Shown one piece after another: positions 1 through 8,391 of a stretch of DNA of 47,179 nucleotides; positions within the stretch are counted from its first letter, which is position 1; the number at the start of each line of letters is the position of its first letter. Made by a program: the position numbers and the translations under genes. The notes under the pieces were generated by a model. The model was not told the origin of the DNA. It did no database searches and worked only from the letters and a program-made list of their open reading frames with translations. The stretch comes from Lachnospiraceae bacterium (lineage in GTDB: Bacteria; Bacillota; Clostridia; Lachnospirales; Lachnospiraceae). The DNA lies in NCBI GenBank assembly GCA_017440575.1, contig JAFSGY010000114.1, positions 1 through 47,179 of the forward strand, written 5' to 3'.

Positions 1-174
1 AACTTAGACAACGTTGTTGAGAATACAACAGCAGCTGAATCTGCAATCCGTGATACAGATATGGCAGAAGAGATGGTTAAGTACTCTAACGCTAATATCC
101 TTTCACAGGCAGGTCAGTCAATGCTCGCACAGGCTAACCAGTCTAACCAGAGCGTACTTTCAATCTTAGGATAA
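1..174 (+). CDS. Flagellin, C-terminal end only (gene cut by window start)
   Basis: Frame 1 is open from the first base to a TAA at 172-174. It encodes the last 57 residues of a flagellin: the conserved C-terminal D1/D0 helix with motifs such as [16 protein letters not shown] and [11 protein letters not shown]. It ends in LSILG, whereas the three complete flagellins downstream all end in LSLLQ, so it is a distinct member of the array. Flagellin is exported through the flagellar type III apparatus and polymerises into the filament. Its start, length and promoter lie outside the window. A strong terminator follows at 232-264, so it is not co-transcribed with the next flagellin. Confidence 0.95.
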   Translation, partial: NLDNVVENTTAAESAIRDTDMAEEMVKYSNANILSQAGQSMLAQANQSNQSVLSILG

Positions 175-231
175 GATTTTCTTAGAATAAGAAAGAGTTC
201 TTAAGCATATAAGACTAATAAGTAATAATAT

Positions 232-264
232 AGAAGAAGTCGGTTTTACCGGCTTCTTCTTTTT
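232..264 (+). terminator. Rho-independent terminator after the first flagellin
   Basis: A 13-bp stem (AGAAGAAGTCGGT at 232-244 with ACCGGCTTCTTCT at 248-260, one G-T pair) closes a TTT loop and runs straight into a T tract. It ends the transcript of the partial flagellin gene. Confidence 0.9.
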
Positions 265-385
265 GTGTGATAGGAAATAGCTGTTACGCACTATTTTTAT
301 GCGCCTAGTGGTGCACATTTTCATACGTCATATTATGTAAAAAGATTATTTACACAAATTATTTGAAAAAAATATGTAAATCTAT

Positions 386-412
386 TAATTTTCAGAAAAC
401 AAGTGCCGATAT
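386..412 (+). promoter_or_regulatory. Sigma-28 (SigD/FliA-type) promoter of flagellin 1
   Basis: The -10 element GCCGATAT (405-412) matches the sigma-28 consensus exactly. A TAAT at 386-389, one base off the TAAA -35 core, lies 15 bases upstream. About 35 bases just upstream (358-393) are almost identical to the sequence upstream of the second flagellin (2374-2411), which supports a duplicated regulatory unit. The predicted leader to the ATG at 544 is about 125 nt. Confidence 0.75.
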
Positions 413-461
413 ATATTTCGTAAAAGAATTACATAAGAAAAATTAATAATTTTTTTACATA

Positions 462-535
462 ACATACCAAAAGGGGATGTAGCAAATAATTATGAATACG
501 CCCGGCGGACTAGTCGCAGGGAGTTATGAGGAGGA
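462..535 (+). promoter_or_regulatory. Flagellin 1 leader with CsrA-like GGA sites
   Basis: The leader contains AAGGGGATGT (471-480), close to the known CsrA consensus core ARGGAUGU. It sits between short complementary arms TACAT and ATGTA. Further GGA triplets occur at 507-509, between GCG and CGC arms, and twice within the ribosome site GAGGAGGA (528-535). In other Firmicutes CsrA represses flagellin translation by binding such leader sites and is antagonised by FliW. Neither gene is in this window, so the assignment is inference from sequence pattern. Confidence 0.4.
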
Positions 536-543
536 CAAGACGT

Positions 544-2310
544 ATGGTAGTACAACACAATTTACAGGCAATGAATGCAAACAGAATGCTTGGCGTTACA
601 CAGAAATCAGTAGCGACTTCTACAGAAAAGCTTTCCAGCGGTTATCGTATCAACCGAGCAGCAGATGATGCAGCAGGACTTTCTATTTCTGAGAAGATGA
701 GAAAGCAGATTAGAGGTCTGGATCAGGCATCTGCCAATGCAGAAGATGGTATTTCCTGTGTACAGACAGCAGAAGGTGCTCTTGCAGAAGTGCAGGATAT
801 GCTACAGAGAATGAATGAATTAGCAGTACAGGCTGCTAATGGAACTAATTCTGAGACTGACCGTCAGTATATTCAGGATGAAATCGACCAGTTAGTAAGC
901 GAGGTTGACCGTGTTTCCCAGACAACCAAATTCAATGAAATCTATCTGCTCAAGGGTGATGAAGCAGCAGAGACAACCAAGAGCTATATTACGAACTATT
1001 CTGTAACCTATACGAAGAATACCGTTAGCAATGCGATTGCGAATGCTACTACATATAAAGTAAATTATACAGGAACCAACAATGTATTAATTGTATCTGC
1101 TTCCGTAAAATCTTCCAGCTCAAGTATCGCTCATAGTGCCAATAAGATTGGAACCGGCAATGATATCACAGAATATATGGTGAAGGATGATGATGCAACA
1201 AATAAGGCAAAGGCGACCTTGAGCACATCGTATGTTGCATTTATCAATGTAGAATTGAATTCTAATGTTGCCAAAGCTGATGCAACACAGACACAGGATA
1301 ATGGACTTGGAGGACTGACCGATTCGACAGGTGATAAGAAGATTGATCTTGCTTATGATACAACCTCTTCCGTTGTTAAGGCAAGTAGAGAGCTTTATGT
1401 ATATAATACCGATACAGGCTGCGTAACCAGACTGACTCGTGGTACCGAGATGACGGATTATCTGGATAGTGACAATACTATGAAGGATAATTATCGTTTG
1501 GTTGATATTTTATATGATGAGAGCCAGGCTGATGCGGATAAGACATCCACAAGAGTAAAAGATACCGTAACGGGAACTGACGGTTTCAAGTGGGAAGACA
1601 AATATCTGGAAATTGATCAGTCAGAGAAGGAATTATATGATGCGGATGGTAATAAGGTATCCGGAATGGCATTACATAAATACTTCGATGAGAATGGTAA
1701 TTATAAGGGTGGTTTATACTCTACCGCTCAGGCAAGAGCTGTTGATGAGGTATTTGCAAACAGTGATAATGTCCGCTTCAAGGCAATGAAGGAGCTGGCA
1801 GAGGATGCGATTGCAAATGGTGAAGTAGGAACCATGCCAACGACCATTGGTGAATATATTACACAGTCATCTTCTGAGGTAGCTGGAACTCTTAGCTTTA
1901 CCCTTCATGTAGGTGCCGATTCTGACAGAACCAATAAGATGACAGCTTCTCTTGATACGATTTCTTCATCAGGACTTGGTATTGATAAGTTAGCAAGCCA
2001 TAATATTGGTATTGTAGATAAGACTGGTGATAATGCGACAGATGCCATCGATATTATCGCAGCAGCATTGCAGAAGGTATCTACACAGCGTTCCGCACTT
2101 GGTGCAGTACAGAACCGTTTAGAGCATACGATTAAGAATCTCGATAATATCGTTGAGAATACAACAGCAGCAGAATCTGCAATTCGTGATACGGATATGG
2201 CAGATGAAATGGTTGCATATTCGAATGGTAATGTATTACAGCAGGCAGGCCAGTCAATGCTTGCGCAGGCAAATCAGGCAAATCAGGGAATTTTATCTCT
2301 GTTACAGTAA
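544..2310 (+). CDS. Flagellin 1 (588 aa)
   Basis: Filament subunit. The N-terminal D0/D1 region (about residues 1-140) carries [17 protein letters not shown] and [17 protein letters not shown]. The C-terminal D1/D0 (about 490-588) carries IRDTDMADEMV and ends LSLLQ. The central 350 residues form the variable surface domain, rich in Ser, Thr, Asp and Tyr. The start is placed at 544, not the in-frame ATG at 526, because GAGGAGGA (528-535) sits 8 nt upstream of 544 and the protein then begins like its two paralogs. Cys72 in the D1 helix (motif [15 protein letters not shown]) is conserved in all three flagellins, which is uncommon because flagellins usually lack Cys. A second Cys lies in the central domain. 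The gene is monocistronic between a sigma-28-type promoter and a terminator. Confidence 0.97.
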   Translation: MVVQHNLQAMNANRMLGVTQKSVATSTEKLSSGYRINRAADDAAGLSISEKMRKQIRGLDQASANAEDGISCVQTAEGALAEVQDMLQRMNELAVQAANGTNSETDRQYIQDEIDQLVSEVDRVSQTTKFNEIYLLKGDEAAETTKSYITNYSVTYTKNTVSNAIANATTYKVNYTGTNNVLIVSASVKSSSSSIAHSANKIGTGNDITEYMVKDDDATNKAKATLSTSYVAFINVELNSNVAKADATQTQDNGLGGLTDSTGDKKIDLAYDTTSSVVKASRELYVYNTDTGCVTRLTRGTEMTDYLDSDNTMKDNYRLVDILYDESQADADKTSTRVKDTVTGTDGFKWEDKYLEIDQSEKELYDADGNKVSGMALHKYFDENGNYKGGLYSTAQARAVDEVFANSDNVRFKAMKELAEDAIANGEVGTMPTTIGEYITQSSSEVAGTLSFTLHVGADSDRTNKMTASLDTISSSGLGIDKLASHNIGIVDKTGDNATDAIDIIAAALQKVSTQRSALGAVQNRLEHTIKNLDNIVENTTAAESAIRDTDMADEMVAYSNGNVLQQAGQSMLAQANQANQGILSLLQ

Positions 2311-2317
2311 GTATGAT

Positions 2318-2352
2318 AACCCCATGTGACATAAAGTCACATGGGGTTTTTT
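2318..2352 (+). terminator. Rho-independent terminator after flagellin 1
   Basis: A perfect 13-bp stem (AACCCCATGTGAC at 2318-2330 with GTCACATGGGGTT from 2336) encloses the loop ATAAA and ends in a T6 tract, eight bases after the stop codon. Confidence 0.93.
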
Positions 2353-2403
2353 ATGTAATTTTTTTATTTTAACAAATTATTTAAAAAAAATATGTAAATC
2401 TAT

Positions 2404-2429
2404 TAATTTTCGGAATATTTAGACGATAT
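2404..2429 (+). promoter_or_regulatory. Sigma-28-type promoter of flagellin 2
   Basis: GACGATAT (2422-2429) matches the sigma-28 -10 at seven of eight positions. TAAT (2404-2407) lies 14 bases upstream. The block from 2374 to 2411 repeats the flagellin 1 upstream region with one or two changes. The sequence after the -10 (ATATATCGTAAAAG) is also shared, so the promoter was duplicated with the gene. Confidence 0.72.
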
Positions 2430-2489
2430 ATATATCGTAAAAGCATTAACATAAAGAGTTTATGCAAGATAGAAACATAAAGCAGGAGA

Positions 2490-2538
2490 TAACACGGACA
2501 GAAAAAGACATATCGTGTTAGCTGACAAAAGAGGGGAG
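2490..2538 (+). promoter_or_regulatory. Flagellin 2 leader hairpin with CsrA-like sites
   Basis: A 7-bp stem TAACACG (2490-2496) / CGTGTTA (2514-2520) has a GGA at its 5' loop junction (ACACGGACA), resembling a CsrA binding site. A second GGGGA is part of the ribosome site at 2531-2538. Two GGA sites, one over the Shine-Dalgarno sequence, is the known arrangement in CsrA-repressed hag leaders. The regulatory role here is inferred. Confidence 0.4.
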
Positions 2539-2546
2539 TATAGAAC

Positions 2547-4265
2547 ATGGTAGTACAACACAATTTACAGGCAATGAATGCTAACAGAATGCTGGGAATT
2601 ACAACAAAACAGAATGCAGGCTCTACAGAGAAGTTATCGAGTGGATATCGAATTAACAGAGCAGCGGATGATGCAGCCGGACTTGCTATTTCTGAGAAGA
2701 TGAGAAAGCAGATTCGTGGTCTGGATCAGGCATCAGCCAATGCAGAGGATGGTATCTCCTGTGTACAGACAGCAGAAGGTGCATTAGCAGAAGTTCAGGA
2801 CATGCTACAGAGAATGAATGAATTAGCAGTACAGGCTGCAAACGGAACAAATTCCGAAACAGACCGTCAGTATATTCAGGACGAGTTTGATCAGTTGATT
2901 TCTGAAATTGACCGAGTTGCAGAGACAACCAAGTTCAATGAAACATACTTATTAAAGGGTGACGAGACAAAACCAACCAAAAATATGTACATCACCAATT
3001 ATTCGGTAACTTATACAAAGAACAATTTGCCAAATAACATCGATGGAATCGATTATAAGGCTAATTATATCGGAACAAATAATATCTATATCGTATCAGC
3101 ATCCGTATATAACAGCAGCTCCAACCTTGCTCTGACAGCAAATAAGATTCAGACAGGTGATGATATTACACCATATATGAAGAAAGAGGAAGGTGTCAAT
3201 AAGGCAGATGCAAATCTGAATACAGCATCTTATGTAGCCTTTGTAAATGTGGAACTGGATTCTGATGTTCAGAATGGAACCAATGGAGAAGTGGAAGGTG
3301 TTGCTAATCCAACAACTAAGAAAGATCTTTCTACCGATGGAACATCTTCAACCGTACGTGCAAACAGAGATTTATTTATCTATAATACAGCAAATGGCAC
3401 AGTAACCAGGGTTACTGCAGGAACTGAGATGACCAAGTATCTGAATAGCGATAATACCATGAATGACCAGTATCGACTGGTAGACGTATTATATGGTGAT
3501 GCAGCAGAGGTTGACAGTGGTACGGTAACCTCAACACGAGTAACAGATAGTGTTACCGGTGACGAATTTGCGTGGAGTGATAATTATATAGAGAAGGATG
3601 TATCCATGAAGCAGTTATATAATGCAGATGGACAGGTAGTATCCGGTGTAGCACTCAATAAGTATTTTGATGAGAATGGTAATTATACAGGTGGTCTGTA
3701 TACAACTTCGCAGGCGAGAGCTATTGATGAAGTATTCTCAAGTGAGACAGAAGCAAGTCAGAAGCTCAAGGATATTAATGGAGCAGTAACCGGAGCAACC
3801 ATTGGTATGTATATTACACAGTCCTCCACTCAGGTAACATCCAGTCTGGATGTAAATCTTCAGGCAGGTGCTGACTCTGATAGAGCTAATAAGATTAATA
3901 TTACACTTGATACGCTGACTTCAGCAGGTTTAGGTGTGGATAAGCTTGCAAGCTATAACATTGGTATTGTGGATAAGACCGGTGACAATGCGACAGATGC
4001 GATTGATATCATTGGAGATGCTATTTCCATGGTATCAAGACAAAGAGCAGCACTTGGTGCGGTTCAAAATCGTTTAGACCACACAATCAAGAACTTAGAT
4101 AATATCGTAGAAAATACAACAGCCGCAGAATCACAGATTCGTGATACGGATATGGCAGAAGAAATGGTAGCATATTCAAATGCCAATATTCTGCAGCAGG
4201 CAGGTCAGTCAATGCTTGCACAGGCTAACTCAGCTAATGAAGGAGTACTGAGTTTATTACAGTAA
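2547..4265 (+). CDS. Flagellin 2 (572 aa)
   Basis: Filament subunit and close paralog of flagellin 1. The first ~140 and last ~85 residues are nearly the same as flagellin 1. The central domain is diverged but shares landmarks such as [24 protein letters not shown] and [10 protein letters not shown]. Cys72 is conserved in the D1 helix. The ATG at 2547 is preceded by GAGGGGAG at a normal distance. It has its own sigma-28-type promoter and is probably co-transcribed with flagellin 3, because the 75-nt gap to that gene holds a hairpin without a T tract and no visible sigma-28 promoter. Confidence 0.97.
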   Translation: MVVQHNLQAMNANRMLGITTKQNAGSTEKLSSGYRINRAADDAAGLAISEKMRKQIRGLDQASANAEDGISCVQTAEGALAEVQDMLQRMNELAVQAANGTNSETDRQYIQDEFDQLISEIDRVAETTKFNETYLLKGDETKPTKNMYITNYSVTYTKNNLPNNIDGIDYKANYIGTNNIYIVSASVYNSSSNLALTANKIQTGDDITPYMKKEEGVNKADANLNTASYVAFVNVELDSDVQNGTNGEVEGVANPTTKKDLSTDGTSSTVRANRDLFIYNTANGTVTRVTAGTEMTKYLNSDNTMNDQYRLVDVLYGDAAEVDSGTVTSTRVTDSVTGDEFAWSDNYIEKDVSMKQLYNADGQVVSGVALNKYFDENGNYTGGLYTTSQARAIDEVFSSETEASQKLKDINGAVTGATIGMYITQSSTQVTSSLDVNLQAGADSDRANKINITLDTLTSAGLGVDKLASYNIGIVDKTGDNATDAIDIIGDAISMVSRQRAALGAVQNRLDHTIKNLDNIVENTTAAESQIRDTDMAEEMVAYSNANILQQAGQSMLAQANSANEGVLSLLQ

Positions 4266-4275
4266 TATTTAGAGT

Positions 4276-4315
4276 AATTAACGCCAGTCACCGTTATGTG
4301 TGATTGGCGTTAATT
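4276..4315 (+). other. Long intercistronic hairpin without T tract
   Basis: A 16-bp stem (4276-4291 with 4300-4315, one G-T pair) encloses an 8-nt loop between flagellin 2 and flagellin 3. It is followed by GTAAGAG rather than a run of T, so it is not a standard intrinsic terminator. It could stabilise the upstream mRNA, mark a processing site or give partial attenuation, lowering flagellin 3 relative to flagellin 2. Confidence 0.6.
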
Positions 4316-4340
4316 GTAAGAGAATGAGGGGAGAGACATA

Positions 4341-6032
4341 ATGGTAGTACAACATAATCTAATGGCAATGAATGCCAATCGTATGCTTGGACTTACGACA
4401 AAAACAGTTTCTACATCTACGGAAAAGCTTTCCAGTGGATATCAGATTAACAGAGCAGCGGATGATGCAGCCGGATTGGCAATCTCTGAAAAAATGCGTA
4501 AGCAGGTAAGGGGGCTTACACAGGCAGCATCCAATGCGGAAGATGGAATCTCTTGCGTGCAGACTGCAGAAGGAGCCTTGGCAGAGGTGCAGGATATGCT
4601 GCAGAGAATGAATGAACTATGTGTACAGGCGGCAAATGGAACAAATTCCGGAACAGACCGCCAGTATATTCAGGACGAACTGGATCAGCTTGTATCTGAA
4701 ATCGATAGAATTGCAGAAACGACGAAATTCAATGAGACGTTTTTACTGAAAGGTGATCCGACAGGCGCAACTACCAGTGTCTATATAACCAATTATTCGA
4801 CAACATATACAGAGAATATGATACCGACTTCCTTACGAAATGGAACAATAGAGCCTACAACATACTGCATGAACTATATTGGTAATAACAATATGTATGT
4901 GGTGGATCAGGAGGTTCTTACATCAGGACCTAGCATAGCGATGGGAGCGAAGAAGCTTGGAACCGGTGACGATATGACGGAATATCTGTGCAAAGACGAG
5001 AATGCACAGAATAAAGGCTTGGCAGTTTTGAATACATCATCCTATGTAGCGTTTATTAATGTAGAACTGGATTCAACGGTTGGTAATTCCATAGATGCGA
5101 CAACAGGAAAAGATCTGGCAACAGATGGAACTTCATCTACTGTGCGTGCGAATCGGGATTTATATATCTATAATACTGCGAATGGAACAATTACTCATAT
5201 TACAGCAGGTACGGCAATGACTCCTTATCTGAAGGATGATAATACGATAGAAGACCAGTATAGACTTGTGGATATTTTGGATGGTCCAAATGGTACTAGT
5301 GAAAGAGTGAAGAAACAAGTACTGGATAATAATCAGTTTGAATGGACGGATTCCTATCTGGAAATTGATGAGAGTATACAGCGGTTATATGATGCTGATG
5401 GTCTGGAAGTATCCGGTATAGCGCTTTACAAATATTTTGATGAAAATGGTAATTATACAGGAGGATTATACTCTACTTCGCAGGCGCGCGCTATCGATGA
5501 AGTGTTTGCAACTACATTAGCCAGAGGCTATCAGAATATTGTGAATGCGGGAGGTACAGCGGTTACGATTGGTAAATATATTACGCAGTCATCCCAGCAG
5601 GTAGCAGAAGGCTTGACTTTTAATCTGCATGTAGGAGCACAGAGCGACCGGAAAAATAAGATTTCAGCAGTGATTGAGACATTGACATCAGCTGGAATCG
5701 GAATTGATAAGCTTGCAAGCTATAATATTGGTATTGTGGACGAGACAGGAAATAATGCAACAGATGCAATAGATGTCATTGATGAGGCATTACAAAAAAT
5801 ATCAAGGCAGCGTTCGGCTTTGGGTGCGGTGCAGAATCGACTGGATCATACAATACGTAATTTGGATAATATTGTTGAAAATACCACAGCAGCTGAGTCT
5901 GCAATCAGAGATACGGATATGGCGGAGGAAATGGTTCGTTATGCGAATTCGAATATTCTGCAACAGGCAGGTCAGTCAATGCTTGCACAGGCTAATTCAG
6001 CTAATGAAGGTGTCTTATCGTTATTACAATAA
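4341..6032 (+). CDS. Flagellin 3 (563 aa)
   Basis: Third complete filament subunit, starting [17 protein letters not shown] and ending GVLSLLQ. The ATG at 4341 follows GGGGAGAG. Terminal domains are conserved. The central domain aligns with flagellins 1 and 2 at [20 protein letters not shown] but is otherwise diverged. It has more cysteines than its paralogs: Cys72, one in [13 protein letters not shown], and others in the central domain ([17 protein letters not shown]). No sigma-28 promoter precedes it, so it is probably read through from flagellin 2. A strong terminator follows at 6048. Confidence 0.97.
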   Translation: MVVQHNLMAMNANRMLGLTTKTVSTSTEKLSSGYQINRAADDAAGLAISEKMRKQVRGLTQAASNAEDGISCVQTAEGALAEVQDMLQRMNELCVQAANGTNSGTDRQYIQDELDQLVSEIDRIAETTKFNETFLLKGDPTGATTSVYITNYSTTYTENMIPTSLRNGTIEPTTYCMNYIGNNNMYVVDQEVLTSGPSIAMGAKKLGTGDDMTEYLCKDENAQNKGLAVLNTSSYVAFINVELDSTVGNSIDATTGKDLATDGTSSTVRANRDLYIYNTANGTITHITAGTAMTPYLKDDNTIEDQYRLVDILDGPNGTSERVKKQVLDNNQFEWTDSYLEIDESIQRLYDADGLEVSGIALYKYFDENGNYTGGLYSTSQARAIDEVFATTLARGYQNIVNAGGTAVTIGKYITQSSQQVAEGLTFNLHVGAQSDRKNKISAVIETLTSAGIGIDKLASYNIGIVDETGNNATDAIDVIDEALQKISRQRSALGAVQNRLDHTIRNLDNIVENTTAAESAIRDTDMAEEMVRYANSNILQQAGQSMLAQANSANEGVLSLLQ

Positions 6033-6047
6033 ATAAAGGATAAAATA

Positions 6048-6096
6048 TTTGCGTATACAGTTTGTATAAGAATACCTGTATACGCAAAGTTTTTTT
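6048..6096 (+). terminator. Rho-independent terminator ending the flagellin array
   Basis: TTTGCGTATACAG (6048-6060) pairs perfectly with CTGTATACGCAAA (6076-6088) and is followed by GTTTTTTT. It separates the flagellins from the glycosyltransferase operon. Confidence 0.92.
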
Positions 6097-6115
6097 AGAA
6101 AAGCAAATTAAAACA

Positions 6116-6143
6116 TTGTTATTTTCAGAAAATATGATACAAT
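6116..6143 (+). promoter_or_regulatory. SigA-type promoter of the glycosyltransferase operon
   Basis: TTGTTA (6116-6121), 16-nt spacer, TACAAT (6138-6143), with TG one base upstream of the -10 (extended -10). It lies just after the flagellin terminator and about 48 nt before the first glycosyltransferase. The glycosyltransferases thus appear to be under the housekeeping sigma factor rather than sigma-28. Confidence 0.5.
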
Positions 6144-6190
6144 TTAAGAAAGAGTTACATAATATTTTGACGTAAATGAGGGGGATGAAA

Positions 6191-7261
6191 ATGTCTAAAG
6201 TACCGATTAGCGTTTGTATTATTGCGAAAAATGAAGAGAAACATATTGAGGAGTGTTTAAAAAGATTACAGCCATATGGTTTTGAAATTATTGTGACAGA
6301 TACTGGTTCGACTGACCGTACCAAGGAAATAGCGGCTAAATATGCAGATAAGGTTTTGGATTTTGAATGGATTGATGATTTTAGTGCGGCCAGAAATTTT
6401 GGAGTTGCTCATGCATCCAATAACTGGATTATGTCTTTGGACTGTGATGAATATGTCAACAGCATTGATATGAGAGTGCTTAGAATGCTGATGCAAAAAT
6501 TCCCAAAGTATACTGGTATTATTCGTTTAAAGAATCTTGTAAGAACACCTGAAGGACAGATGGGATATGGAACGGATGATGTTACCCGTTTTTATAATAA
6601 AAATTATTATAAATTTGATTATCCTATACATGAACAAGTATGCTCAATTAATATGTCTCAGAGAGAAGAAATGATGAAATGCTTCCTGATGCCGATGGAG
6701 GTGGTGCATCATGGTTATGCAATATCTAAGGAAGAGATGGAGCTGAAACAGAAGAGAAATCTGGAACTTCTATATAAGAGTCTGGAAAAGGGAAACACAG
6801 ATTCCTATACCTATTTCCAGATTGCTCAGTCAGAATTTATTATGGGAAATACCGAAAAATCGGTGGAGTTCTATGAAAAAGGTCTGGAACCGGAGCCATC
6901 TACAGAGTTTTTGTATGTGCAGATGATGATTATGTCACTGGCTAAGGCTTATGTGAAGGTAGGAAGGGCAGAGGATGCCTTAAAGCTCATGGATAAATAT
7001 TCGGAGCAGTGTAAGAGCGCAAAATTTGTGTTCACACATGCAGGAGTGCTGCTGGATAACAACCAGAGATTAAAAGCGTTACTGTTATATGTAAAGGCTA
7101 CCATGTGCCCGGATGTGGATACCTTGGGGGAGAATCTGCTTCATTGCTATGAACATATCATTGAACTATATCTCGAGATGGGAAATGAGGAAATGGCAGC
7201 TGTATTTAAAGATAAATATGAGGCATGCAAAAAGGAAAGAGAACGTGTTATGAACAGCTGA
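6191..7261 (+). CDS. GT2 glycosyltransferase with C-terminal TPR region, SunS-like; probable flagellin glycosyltransferase
   Basis: The N-terminal GT-A domain (about residues 1-200) has PISVCIIAKNEEKHI, DTGSTDRT, DFSAARNF and the metal-binding DCDEY, then VHHGY. The C-terminal ~150 residues are helical TPR-like repeats (IAQSEFIMGNTEKSVEFYEKGL). This order matches the SunS family, whose founder attaches glucose to a peptide cysteine, and many flagellin-linked transferases of clostridia. The start is set at 6191 because AGGGGG (6178-6183) lies 7 nt upstream; ATGs at 6176 and 6185 overlap or abut that site. It is first of a three-gene operon directly behind three flagellins, so cytosolic flagellin glycosylation is the likely role. 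Donor sugar and acceptor residue are unknown. Confidence 0.85.
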   Translation: MSKVPISVCIIAKNEEKHIEECLKRLQPYGFEIIVTDTGSTDRTKEIAAKYADKVLDFEWIDDFSAARNFGVAHASNNWIMSLDCDEYVNSIDMRVLRMLMQKFPKYTGIIRLKNLVRTPEGQMGYGTDDVTRFYNKNYYKFDYPIHEQVCSINMSQREEMMKCFLMPMEVVHHGYAISKEEMELKQKRNLELLYKSLEKGNTDSYTYFQIAQSEFIMGNTEKSVEFYEKGLEPEPSTEFLYVQMMIMSLAKAYVKVGRAEDALKLMDKYSEQCKSAKFVFTHAGVLLDNNQRLKALLLYVKATMCPDVDTLGENLLHCYEHIIELYLEMGNEEMAAVFKDKYEACKKERERVMNS

Positions 7262-7283
7262 TGCTGGAAGAAAAGAGGTAGCT

Positions 7284-8375
7284 ATGGAAAGAAAAGTATT
7301 AGTTTCCGTTATTGTTCCTTGCTACAATGCTGAAAAATATATAGATAGATGTGTACAGTCAATTATTCAGCAAACAATAGGGCTAGAACAGATGCAAATT
7401 ATTTTAGTGGACGATGCTTCGACAGACCGAACATTAGAGAAAATATGCAATTGGCAGTTGCAATATTATGAAACCATACAGATTATGCATAATTATAAAA
7501 ACCGAAGACAGGGAACCTGTAGAAATATGGGGATGCAGCAGGCTGTTGGTAAATACATTGCTTTTGTAGATGCAGATGACTGGATAGAGCCGGATATGTA
7601 TGAGCGGATGATAGCTATTGCAGAGGCTGGAGAATGTGATGTAGTACAGTGTGCTAGCAGCAGAGATTATGAGTATTACTGTTATGATAGTATTACACAG
7701 AGACAGACTGGTAAACAAGACAGAATTATTAAGATAACCAATCGGGAAGAGAGAGGACGTCTCGTTGCATCCAATTTACTGGGAACATATGTTGTAACGA
7801 AGCTATATAGAAAAGATTTTCTGGAAGTCAGTGTAATAAAATTTCCGGAGGATTTGATATATGAAGATGTATATTGGATGGGATTACTGAATTGTTATGT
7901 TAAGAGAATTGGTTTCCTAGAAGAGAAAATGTATCATTATTATATCAATCCTGTATCAGTTTCCCAAAGCAGAAATGCGTTACAGCATAGAGACATTATT
8001 GAAGTAAACAGGAAGTTATGGGAGGAATATCAGACAAGAGGTTTTTTCCTTACTGAATTAAAGGAAGCTTTGGAATATGATATGCTATGCAGTTATTATT
8101 TAACGGCGCTTAAGATGATATGTCTTCGATTTGATACTGTTCCATACGAAATGTTTTATGAGATACAGCAGGATATTAGAAAAATGATACCGAATCATGC
8201 TGCAAATTCTTATATAGCTGAATATACGAAACCTTTTCATATATTGCTGCTAGGGCTCATTGACAAGACTTTAAAACCGGATGATATTCAAATAATTGCA
8301 AAAGGGATGAGACAATTAGTAAAGCCTTTTAATTATGCGTACCCGAAGGAGCTGAACAGTTACGAAGCGGTATAG
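7284..8375 (+). CDS. GT2 family glycosyltransferase
   Basis: A 363-aa GT-A transferase with VSVIVPCYNAEKYIDRC at the N-terminus, VDDASTDRT (nucleotide-binding) and FVDADDWIEPDMYE (DxD-type metal site). The C-terminal 150 residues are helical with no clear motif. AGAGG precedes the ATG at normal spacing. It sits between two SunS-like paralogs in one operon, which suggests it extends a glycan begun by one of them. There is no membrane segment, so it acts in the cytosol. Sugar specificity cannot be read from the sequence. Confidence 0.85.
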   Translation: MERKVLVSVIVPCYNAEKYIDRCVQSIIQQTIGLEQMQIILVDDASTDRTLEKICNWQLQYYETIQIMHNYKNRRQGTCRNMGMQQAVGKYIAFVDADDWIEPDMYERMIAIAEAGECDVVQCASSRDYEYYCYDSITQRQTGKQDRIIKITNREERGRLVASNLLGTYVVTKLYRKDFLEVSVIKFPEDLIYEDVYWMGLLNCYVKRIGFLEEKMYHYYINPVSVSQSRNALQHRDIIEVNRKLWEEYQTRGFFLTELKEALEYDMLCSYYLTALKMICLRFDTVPYEMFYEIQQDIRKMIPNHAANSYIAEYTKPFHILLLGLIDKTLKPDDIQIIAKGMRQLVKPFNYAYPKELNSYEAV

Positions 8376-8391
8376 AATCAAGGGGGATGAC

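Noticed and set aside
526-543. Upstream in-frame ATG giving flagellin 1 six extra residues (MRRTRR)
   Set aside because: This ATG overlaps the ribosome site GAGGAGGA. The start at 544 has normal spacing and gives the same N-terminus as the two paralogs.
5773-6036. Open frame in another phase inside the end of flagellin 3
   Set aside because: It has no ribosome site, its composition is typical of a frame-shifted shadow, and it lies within a clearly coding flagellin C-terminus.
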